A stretch of DNA of 64,000 nt from SAR86 cluster bacterium. GTDB taxonomy: Bacteria; Pseudomonadota; Gammaproteobacteria; Magnimaribacterales; AG-339-G14. The stretch covers positions 154,659 through 218,658 of the forward strand of contig JAOIHS010000001.1 in the NCBI GenBank assembly GCA_028135785.1, read 5' to 3'. The notes under the pieces are model-generated. The model saw nothing but the letters and a program-made list of their open reading frames with translations. It made no database searches and was not told the origin of the DNA. Both the position numbers and the translations under genes were made by a program. Positions 58,045-64,000 of the stretch are shown in pieces (position 1 is the stretch's first letter; each line of letters opens with the position of its first letter).

Positions 58045-58794
58045 TCAAATTAAATAAGGCAAAACGGCTTTTCTGTTTTTAGGATATCCATCTATATTTT
58101 TTATATTCCATTTGTGATTTGAGATTGCTCTGGGTAAAAGATTAAATAAAGTCCATAGGAAGAAAACAATGCCTGCTGGGCTATAAGTCATTAATGCCCA
58201 TCCTAGCCATTCTATAAATTCTCCTAAATAATTAGGACAACTTACTTTAGAATAAAGAAAGCCTTTAGGAATAAAGTATCCTTCTCCTTTTTCTTTTTTC
58301 AACTGAATCATAATTTCATCGGATTTTAAATTAACAAAAAAACCAACTAAGAATAAGATTAATCCACATAGAAAAGGTATTGAATAAATCCAGCTATTAG
58401 AATATTGAATAATTAGAAATAAAGAAGTACCTTGAAAAAAAACATTAAAAATATTAAAGAAAAAAGCTGAAAAGACTACGGATAAAGGTATATTTTTTTT
58501 TAATGATTCAGATCTTATAGGCCAAATAAAACTCCTATTTAAATAGTGCAGACAAATTAAGATGGTAAGAATAATGTGTACTTTATTTTCAGAATCGCCA
58601 GCTATAAAAAAATATAAAGGCATTAAAAAAAATACTGGGGACTCCATGAATACCCATCCTTTTCTTGCAGAAATTTCAATTCCCCACCCCTTCTCAATGT
58701 GCCTCCCATAAGGGGCAGGCTTATATAATAAAAAAAAGAATGCAAAAAAACCTATGAAAACCCAGGTTATCAATAAAAAATTAAAAATATTCAA
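58045..58794 (-). CDS. Steroid 5-alpha-reductase family (SRD5A-like) membrane oxidoreductase
   Basis: A 249-residue protein with about six or seven TM helices that aligns over its whole length with human SRD5A1/2 (254-259 aa), NADPH-dependent enone reductases. Conserved points by my alignment: YGRH (29-32), Glu51 (human SRD5A2 E57), Tyr84 in LHYLNR (Y91), N155/D159 (N160/D164), N188 and E192 in NYLGEFIEW, R222, H227 and the YPKNRKAVLP ending. The start is TTG, 1 bp after the transporter stop. The bacterial substrate is unknown; a steroid is not implied. Confidence 0.85.
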   Translation of the reverse strand: MNIFNFLLITWVFIGFFAFFFLLYKPAPYGRHIEKGWGIEISARKGWVFMESPVFFLMPLYFFIAGDSENKVHIILTILICLHYLNRSFIWPIRSESLKKNIPLSVVFSAFFFNIFNVFFQGTSLFLIIQYSNSWIYSIPFLCGLILFLVGFFVNLKSDEIMIQLKKEKGEGYFIPKGFLYSKVSCPNYLGEFIEWLGWALMTYSPAGIVFFLWTLFNLLPRAISNHKWNIKNIDGYPKNRKAVLPYLI

Positions 58795-58795
58795 A

Positions 58796-60136
58796 TTATG
58801 AAAAGAAATAACTTAAAAAAATTATAGATATTGCTAAAGGCGCAATTACTCTCAAACAAAATATAAATACCTTAAAAAGAGATTTTGGAATCTTCATTTC
58901 TTTTTGAACAGCCTCTTTATTTAAAATCCAACCAACAAAAATACTAATCGTTAATCCTCCCATAGGAAGCATTAAATTATTTGTTATAAAATCCATTAAG
59001 CTTAAAAAGTTGAATCCAAAAAATGTTTTTGCACTCCAGATATTAAATGAAAAAACACTACCTAAGCCTAATAACCAAGCAATTCCTCCAAGCAAAATAA
59101 CTCCCTGAACTCTCGAGAAAATACCTTTTTCTTCAATCCATGCTGTGAAAGGCTCAATTAACGAAACAGATGAACTTATAGCAGCAATAGAAATTAAAAT
59201 GAAGAAAATTGAAGCAAAAATGTTTCCGAAAGGCAAAGAATGAAAAGCAACTGGCAAAGTTTCGAATAAAAGTCCTGGTCCAGATGAAACTGAAAGTTCG
59301 GGGTTACTAAAAACGATTGGGAAAATTGTTAATCCTGCTAATAAAGCTACTGAAGTATCTAGAAATACTATTATCAAGACGGTTTTGCCTATTAATTGCT
59401 CTTTAGGCATATATGCTCCATAAGCCATGATCGCACCCATTCCTATGCTCAATGTAAAGAAAGCTTGGCCCATTGCGCTAATGACAACAGAAGTGTTTAT
59501 TTTAGAAAAATCTGGATTAAATAAAAAATTAAAAGCTTCTGAGAAGTCACCAGAAAATGAAGAGTAAATACATAAAGCTATCACTAAGAAAAATAAAGTG
59601 GGCATCAGGATACTTATAGTTTTTCCAATACCTTCAACAACCCCCTTCCCCACAACAACGCAAGTAGTAATTATGAAAAGTGAATGCCATAAAATCATTT
59701 TTTGAGGAGAACTAACAAATTTAGAGAAATAATTAATTGAATATTGAGCGGGATCAATTTCTGTTGCTGGAATGTAATTGAAAATATAAGCGGCCGCAAT
59801 TCCTGCAAAGACACTGTAATAAGAAAGAATCATTATGCCCGCAATAGCGCCGAGCCATCCTAAAATAACCCATATTTTATTTAAACTAAAATCCGATGTA
59901 ATTTTATTTAAAGAATTAATCGGGCTTTTCCTTCCGTATCTGCCTATATAAGTTTCTGCCATCATCACGGGCAGCCCTATAAGCAAGATGCATAGAAGAT
60001 AAATTAAAACAAAGGCGCCTCCGCCATTAGTCCCAGTCATATACGGAAATTTCCAAATATTGCCTAAGCCAACCGCTGAACCAGCTGCAGCCATTATAAA
60101 AGTCCAATTACCTTGCCAAATTTTATTTTTTTCCAT
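58796..60136 (-). CDS. Sodium-dependent transporter, NSS/SNF (LeuT) family
   Basis: A neurotransmitter:sodium symporter-family carrier, probably for an amino acid or related amine. The 446 residues form about 11-12 TM helices. TM1 has the sodium- and substrate-binding segment AAAGSAVGLGNIWKFPY (about 16-32), and TM6 the unwound GMGAIMAYG region. The length fits the bacterial 11-TM type. Divergent from smpB by 47 bp; its stop lies 1 bp before the SRD5A-like gene, suggesting one transcript. Confidence 0.93.
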   Translation of the reverse strand: MEKNKIWQGNWTFIMAAAGSAVGLGNIWKFPYMTGTNGGGAFVLIYLLCILLIGLPVMMAETYIGRYGRKSPINSLNKITSDFSLNKIWVILGWLGAIAGIMILSYYSVFAGIAAAYIFNYIPATEIDPAQYSINYFSKFVSSPQKMILWHSLFIITTCVVVGKGVVEGIGKTISILMPTLFFLVIALCIYSSFSGDFSEAFNFLFNPDFSKINTSVVISAMGQAFFTLSIGMGAIMAYGAYMPKEQLIGKTVLIIVFLDTSVALLAGLTIFPIVFSNPELSVSSGPGLLFETLPVAFHSLPFGNIFASIFFILISIAAISSSVSLIEPFTAWIEEKGIFSRVQGVILLGGIAWLLGLGSVFSFNIWSAKTFFGFNFLSLMDFITNNLMLPMGGLTISIFVGWILNKEAVQKEMKIPKSLFKVFIFCLRVIAPLAISIIFLSYFFS

Positions 60137-60148
60137 CTCTTAAGATTA

Positions 60149-60177
60149 TTCTTATTAAATTATTATGTAGATATACT
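60149..60177 (+). promoter_or_regulatory. Possible smpB promoter
   Basis: TATACT (60172-60177) with a weak TTCTTA -35 (60149-60154), spacer 17. The predicted start coincides with the smpB ATG at 60184, implying a leaderless or very short-leader transcript. Confidence 0.4.
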
Positions 60178-60183
60178 AACCCA

Positions 60184-60660
60184 ATGTCTAAAGACAAAAA
60201 AATAAATCCTCGTCCTGTTATAGATAACAGGCAGGCGCGTTTTAATTTTGAGTTAACTGAAGATTTTGAAGCTGGCATAGCCCTATCTGGATGGGAGGTC
60301 AAAGGAATAAGATCTGGAAGCGTTGATATGAAAGATAGTTACGTGCTCATGAAGGATGGTGAGGCATGGATTATAGGTTTGAAAATTACACCCACTCGAG
60401 AAGTTACTTTTCAAGTGGAGCCAGGAAGAACTAGAAAACTCTTGTTAACGAAACCAGAACTGTCAAAAATTTTTAAAGCCACTCAAGAAAAAGGGCTAAC
60501 CTGCATCCCGACTAAATTATTTTGGAAAACTAATTTAGTAAAAATAAAAATTTCTTTGGGTAAAGGAAAAACAAAATTCGACAAGAGAGAGACCCTTAAA
60601 AGAAAAGAATGGGATAAAGAAAAGTCTAAAATATCTAAACTTTCTAGTAAGTTGCAGTAA
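60184..60660 (+). CDS. smpB: SsrA-binding protein SmpB
   Basis: SmpB binds tmRNA and places it in the empty A site of stalled ribosomes. The 158 residues follow the family: NRQARFNFEL, GIALSGWEVKGIRSGSVDMKDSYV (about 31-54), TRKLLLTKPELSKI and the basic GKGKTKFDKRETLKRKEW tail (about 123-140). The ssrA gene starts 26 bp after it, a conserved pairing. Confidence 0.96.
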   Translation: MSKDKKINPRPVIDNRQARFNFELTEDFEAGIALSGWEVKGIRSGSVDMKDSYVLMKDGEAWIIGLKITPTREVTFQVEPGRTRKLLLTKPELSKIFKATQEKGLTCIPTKLFWKTNLVKIKISLGKGKTKFDKRETLKRKEWDKEKSKISKLSSKLQ

Positions 60661-60686
60661 TTTCTTTACAATAGATATCCGCTTAT

Positions 60687-61037
60687 GGGGGCGAAATGGA
60701 TTAGACATCTGTTTGAGAACCTGAAGGGCATGTCGAGCAGGTAACAAGCTCGTTAAAATAAGTTGCAAAACATTTAGTTGGCAATAAAGCAAACTACGCA
60801 CTAGCTGCATAATTCGGCTAGCCTTCTCGACCTGATATCTATTAGGGTTTAAGAAGGTAATTTAATAGGTTGCTTGAGAAAAAGTGTCTGATTTTTTCTC
60901 ATTAAGACTTTTCAGACTACTTAAAGTAAATCCTGCTCATCGGAGTTACTTAAAGGAAATTAAAAGATGAAACTAAGCATGTAGAACCGATGGGGATAGA
61001 TCGATGGACGCGGGTTCGATACCCGCCGCCTCCACCA
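60687..61037 (+). ncRNA. ssrA: Transfer-messenger RNA (tmRNA)
   Basis: A one-piece tmRNA of about 351 nt. The 5' GGGGGCG pairs with CGCCTCC near the 3' end, followed by encoded ACCA. A tRNA-like T arm with TTCGATA precedes it. The tag reading frame, after a TAGTT element, runs 60780-60812 and gives GNKANYALAA followed by TAA, so the resume codon is GGC (Gly) rather than GCA. The ALAA end is the usual protease signal. Ends were set by acceptor pairing. Confidence 0.96.
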
Positions 61038-61043
61038 AGCAAT

Positions 61044-61062
61044 AGCTCCGCCGAGGGCTTTT
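61044..61062 (+). terminator. Short intrinsic terminator after tmRNA
   Basis: AGCTC (61044-61048) and GGGCT (61055-61059), a 5-bp stem with one G-U pair, followed by four T. It begins 7 bp after the tmRNA CCA. The stem is short, so it may be weak. Confidence 0.45.
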
Positions 61063-61073
61063 AAGTTAAATCA

Positions 61074-61093
61074 TTATGCATGACGATGCATAA
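61074..61093. promoter_or_regulatory. 20-bp palindrome upstream of tetR (candidate operator)
   Basis: A perfect 8-4-8 inverted repeat, TTATGCAT and ATGCATAA around GACG. It lies in the 141-bp gap between tmRNA and the TetR gene, 86 bp before its ATG. Size and symmetry suit a TetR-family operator, but it could also be an RNA hairpin. Confidence 0.4.
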
Positions 61094-61164
61094 ATTGTTT
61101 CGGTAGTGATATTTGACATAAAAAATACTAATTAAGACAAATGGCTTATTTAAGACACTTATCT

Positions 61165-61170
61165 TATAAT
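61165..61170 (+). promoter_or_regulatory. -10 element of the tetR gene
   Basis: A perfect TATAAT ends 8 bp before the ATG at 61179. No convincing -35 lies 16-18 bp upstream. The position implies a leaderless transcript if it is used. Confidence 0.4.
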
Positions 61171-61178
61171 ATTGGAAC

Positions 61179-61913
61179 ATGAAAGAAAATGCAGCACAAA
61201 ATATTTTATCAAACAGAACTAAAATTAAAATTATTGAGGCCGCGGAAAAACTGTTTTCGGAAAAAGGATTTGATAATGTTTCGACTAGAGAAATAGCTAG
61301 AGAAGCGGGACAGAAGAATCATTCTGCCATGCACTATCATTTTGGCTCTATGGATCAACTAGTGAAAGCAATTTTTGACTATCGAATGATTCCAGTAGAT
61401 GAACTGAGGAAAAGCCTGTTTGAAGAAGAATTAAAAAAAACAGATAATCTAGAATTGAGAGATTTAATTTATATTTTAATAGCTCCAGTGGTAGAAGTCA
61501 GTTTAGATAAAACGCGAGAAAATTATTTTTTAAAAATTCTTGCACAATTTTTATCTAGAACAGAATGGAGAGCACAATATCTCTTGCATGAAAATAGACT
61601 ACCTAATACTGCAAATATAGGGCGTTTAATTTATAAAAAATTATCTTTAAGTCAAGGCGAAAGAATTGCTTTCGAAAGGCTCAAAATGATGGGGGCTACA
61701 GTTTTAATTACAGTTGCGGAGTGGAATTTTGCTAGTCAAGATAAATCTTTTGAAAAAGATAGGAATTCCATGACTTTATTTAAAAAAAATAATACTGAGG
61801 TTCCTCTTTCTAGAGAAGAAAAAGTTCAAAATTTATTAGATTTTTTAATGGGAGCTATAACCGAAACTTCTTCAATAAAAAGCAACATGAAGCCAAGATT
61901 AAAACAAACTTGA
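61179..61913 (+). CDS. TetR/AcrR-family transcriptional regulator
   Basis: A 244-residue regulator. The N-terminal helix-turn-helix (about 15-62) has IIEAAEKLFSEKGFDNVSTREIA and the recognition segment HSAMHYHFGS. The C-terminal ligand domain is long, with FLKILAQFLSRTEW, similar in outline to larger TetR members. The ligand and targets are unknown. It is flanked by ssrA and rpsT and has no adjacent transporter or enzyme that would name its target, though a palindrome upstream may be its own operator. Confidence 0.88.
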   Translation: MKENAAQNILSNRTKIKIIEAAEKLFSEKGFDNVSTREIAREAGQKNHSAMHYHFGSMDQLVKAIFDYRMIPVDELRKSLFEEELKKTDNLELRDLIYILIAPVVEVSLDKTRENYFLKILAQFLSRTEWRAQYLLHENRLPNTANIGRLIYKKLSLSQGERIAFERLKMMGATVLITVAEWNFASQDKSFEKDRNSMTLFKKNNTEVPLSREEKVQNLLDFLMGAITETSSIKSNMKPRLKQT

Positions 61914-61939
61914 TCGTTCTTTTTAATTTATTATATTTA

Positions 61940-61968
61940 TTGACAATTCTCATTAAAATCTTCATCAT
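61940..61968 (+). promoter_or_regulatory. Promoter of rpsT
   Basis: A perfect TTGACA -35 (61940-61945), 17-bp spacer and CATCAT -10 (61963-61968, 4 of 6 matches). The predicted start is about 3 nt before the rpsT ATG. Confidence 0.5.
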
Positions 61969-61977
61969 TCGCATCCG

Positions 61978-62241
61978 ATGGCAAATATTCAATCAGCAAA
62001 GAAAAGAGCTAGACAAGCAATCTCTAGAAACGTTCTAAAGAGTTCTCAAAGAGCTTCTGTAAGAACTGCTATTAAAAATGTCGAAGATGCCATTGAATCT
62101 AAAGATGTCAAAATTGCTACGGAACAATTTATCTCTACTCAAAAATTAATAGATAAAATGGCGAACAAAAAAGTACTATCTAAGAATAGTGCAGCCAGAC
62201 AGAAATCAAGACTAAATAAGGGAATTAAACTTCTAAAGTAA
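61978..62241 (+). CDS. rpsT: 30S ribosomal protein S20
   Basis: A small, highly basic three-helix 16S rRNA-binding protein. The 87 residues begin MANIQSAKKRARQA and end with NSAARQKSRLNKGIKLL, the family pattern. It is transcribed alone, and its last 17 bp overlap the end of convergent proB. Confidence 0.97.
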   Translation: MANIQSAKKRARQAISRNVLKSSQRASVRTAIKNVEDAIESKDVKIATEQFISTQKLIDKMANKKVLSKNSAARQKSRLNKGIKLLK

Positions 62242-63004
62242 GAGTTATTTTCGTTCCTATTTTTTCTCCGCCTAATATATTCATTACCGCATTATCTGCC
62301 CTTCCATTTGCAATCCATACAACATTGTCAGCTTGTAAATAATTTTTTGCAGCTTTAATTTTAGTTTCCATGCCGCCTCGGCCAAATTCTCCCGGTTTTC
62401 CAAATTCGATTTTTTGCTCATCCATTGATGATAAAGCAAGAGAACTTATTAACTTTGCGTTAGAATTTTTTCTTGGATCACAATCAAAAACACCATCTTG
62501 ATCAGTCAGTATAATTAAAGCATCTGCCCCAATCAGTTTGGCAACCTCTCCACTAAGTTGATCATTATCTCCGTGCTTAATCTCTTCTGTAGAAACAGAA
62601 TCATTTTCATTGATTATGGGAATGGCCCCTAAAGAAAATATATTTTTTAAGCTCATTTGTATATTTTTTGATCTGTCTGAGTCCTTAAAATCACTATGGC
62701 TCATTAATACTTGAGCAGCTAACATTCCGTGAATTCTAAATTCCTGTTGATAAGCATTAATCAGGCCTATCTGGCCTACTGCGGAAAGTGCTTGTAATTT
62801 ATCTATTTCAGTAGGTCTAATCTTCATTCCCCAAGATTTCATTCCTTGAGCTATAGCTCCAGAAGTCACAACCAAAACTTCACTTCCTTTTTCAGTAATA
62901 TCTCTAATTTGAGATGATATTGATCTTATAAAATCCAAATCTAAAGAATCTTCTTTGTTTGCAACTAAGCTTGATCCTATTTTGATTACTATTAATTTAT
63001 TCAT
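62225..63004 (-). CDS. proB: Glutamate 5-kinase lacking the PUA domain
   Basis: It phosphorylates glutamate in the first step of proline synthesis. The 259 residues are the amino-acid-kinase domain only: VIKIGSSLV at the start, VVTSGAIAQG, INENDSVS (about 152-159), and the GGMETKIKAA segment. E. coli ProB (367 aa) has an extra C-terminal PUA domain, absent here. It overlaps obg by 8 bp, the conserved obg-proB order. Confidence 0.95.
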   Translation of the reverse strand: MNKLIVIKIGSSLVANKEDSLDLDFIRSISSQIRDITEKGSEVLVVTSGAIAQGMKSWGMKIRPTEIDKLQALSAVGQIGLINAYQQEFRIHGMLAAQVLMSHSDFKDSDRSKNIQMSLKNIFSLGAIPIINENDSVSTEEIKHGDNDQLSGEVAKLIGADALIILTDQDGVFDCDPRKNSNAKLISSLALSSMDEQKIEFGKPGEFGRGGMETKIKAAKNYLQADNVVWIANGRADNAVMNILGGEKIGTKITLTLEV

Positions 63005-64000
63005 TGGCTTCGTTTTCGTTAAAAGAAATAACTCTTGATCCTATTTTACTCAATAACTTATCTAAGCCTAAACCAGATAAGGCTGAAATAGAAAATATTT
63101 TGACATCTTTGAAACTGTCTTTAATTACCTCTCTAATTTCTTTTTCTTGAGATGGATCCACGTCATTTTTATTTAATAGAATCCACTGTTCTTTTTGAGC
63201 TAATTCTTCACTAAAAAGTTCAAGCTCTTTGTTAATATCCTTTAAATTTTTTATAACTTGATCGTTATCAAATATAGATATATCAACTAAATGCAATAAG
63301 ATTTTTACTCTAGATAAATGCTTTAGAAATTTAATACCTAATCCTATACCTTCGGAAGCACCAGGAATTAAACCTGGTATATCAGCTACAACAAAGGAAT
63401 TGAAATCGCTCTGAACCACTCCAAGATTTGGGCTGAGAGTAGTAAAAGGATAATCAGCAACTTTTGGTTTTGCAGATGATATTTTAGAAATTAATGTTGA
63501 TTTTCCAGCATTTGGCATTCCGAGAAGACCCACATCGGCAAGCACTTTTAATTCTAATTTAAGTTTAAGATTCTCACCATCTGCCCCGTCCGTAAATTTA
63601 CGTGGCGCTCTATTTGTTGATGTTTTAAATCTTGCGTTCCCTAAACCACCTTGACCGCCTTTTGCTATTTCAATAATTTCTTTGTTGGATACTAAATCAG
63701 CAATAATTTCATTGGTACTTTCATCAATGATAATAGTTCCAACAGGAACTTTTAAAGTAGTATTTTCCGCGTCTTTCCCGTGCTTATTCTTCCCAAGACC
63801 TTGGCTACCATTTTTAGCTTTATATTTTTTTTGAAGTCTAAAATCTTGAAGAGTCGTTAATGATTCGTCGGTTTCTAGAAGGATGCTTCCTCCTTTTCCA
63901 CCGTCACCTCCATCTGGACCTCCTTTAGGAATGTATTTCTCTCGTCTAAAGCTAAGACATCCTCGACCGCCATTTCCAGCGGTGATTTCTATGAATGCTT
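62997..64000 (-). CDS. obg: GTPase Obg (5' end cut by window)
   Basis: A 50S-associated GTPase involved in ribosome assembly and stress control. 333 full residues are visible; by comparison with E. coli ObgE about six N-terminal residues lie beyond base 64000. The Gly-rich OBG domain has FRREKYIPKGGPDGGDGG, and the G domain GMPNAGKSTLI, then the DIPGLIPGASEG and NKNDVD motifs. It ends without a long acidic tail. The ribosomal genes rplU and rpmA usually lie upstream but are outside the window. Confidence 0.96.
   Translation of the reverse strand, partial: AFIEITAGNGGRGCLSFRREKYIPKGGPDGGDGGKGGSILLETDESLTTLQDFRLQKKYKAKNGSQGLGKNKHGKDAENTTLKVPVGTIIIDESTNEIIADLVSNKEIIEIAKGGQGGLGNARFKTSTNRAPRKFTDGADGENLKLKLELKVLADVGLLGMPNAGKSTLISKISSAKPKVADYPFTTLSPNLGVVQSDFNSFVVADIPGLIPGASEGIGLGIKFLKHLSRVKILLHLVDISIFDNDQVIKNLKDINKELELFSEELAQKEQWILLNKNDVDPSQEKEIREVIKDSFKDVKIFSISALSGLGLDKLLSKIGSRVISFNENEANE

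Noticed and set aside
61074..61093. Second tmRNA terminator
   Set aside because: The palindrome is not followed by a T-run on either strand, so an operator is more likely than a terminator.

Overview
This is an AT-rich (roughly one third G+C by eye), tightly packed bacterial chromosome segment from a gammaproteobacterium. The gene order matches the Pseudomonas type rather than the enteric type (fur/bamE divergent, frr-uppS-cdsA-dxr-rseP, pepA-holC-valS next to lptF/lptG, map-dapC-dapD). Low G+C, overlapping genes, very short intergenic gaps, frequent TTG starts and shortened proteins point to a streamlined, probably marine lineage of the SAR86 kind. That placement is an inference from content, not a database match. 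I see 63 protein genes, two tRNAs and tmRNA. I see no insertion sequence, prophage, CRISPR array or other mobile element.

Layout. (1) 1-16235, all minus strand: carA-carB-greA-rlmE-ftsH-folP-glmM-tpiA-secG-tRNA-Leu, then a promoter and tRNA-fMet-rimP-nusA-infB-rbfA-truB. These cover pyrimidine/arginine precursor synthesis, proteolysis, folate and cell-wall precursors, secretion, and the transcription/translation factor operon. (2) 16382-20286, plus: map-dapC-dapD (methionine aminopeptidase and two succinylase-branch lysine/DAP genes), a CPBP membrane protease and an unknown membrane protein. (3) 20337-32565: a POT peptide transporter, small membrane proteins, lptG/lptF opposite pepA-holC-valS, a membrane-anchored cold-shock-domain protein, an ElaA-like acetyltransferase, a Tas-like aldo/keto reductase, rimI and a very divergent holD. 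(4) leuA on plus, then 34282-52676 on minus: rpsB-tsf-frr-uppS-cdsA-dxr-rseP-bamA-skp-lpxD-fabZ-lpxA-lpxB-rnhB-dnaE-accA-tilS, the classic envelope-biogenesis superoperon, but with pyrH missing between tsf and frr. (5) 52852-57663, minus: fur-grpE-dnaK-dnaJ-dapB. (6) 57695-64000: bamE, a steroid-5-alpha-reductase-like enzyme coupled to a sodium-dependent transporter, smpB-ssrA, a TetR regulator, rpsT, and proB-obg (obg cut by the window end).

Most genes are core housekeeping. They work together in outer-membrane assembly (lpxA/B/D, fabZ, lptF/G, bamA, bamE, skp, rseP), translation (infB, nusA, rimP, rbfA, truB, rpsB, tsf, frr, smpB/ssrA, tilS, valS, map) and chaperoning/proteolysis (dnaK/J, grpE, ftsH). 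No obviously new multi-gene system is visible. The points most worth a second look are: a bacterial homologue of human SRD5A1/2 with the key residues and spacing kept; a terminator-like hairpin in the carA leader; loss of pyrH and glnD from conserved positions; a clean two-break rearrangement joining carA to map and rpsB to dapB; a degenerate holD; a DnaJ lacking the first zinc-finger repeat; fur translationally coupled to grpE; and a set of candidate leaderless promoters.
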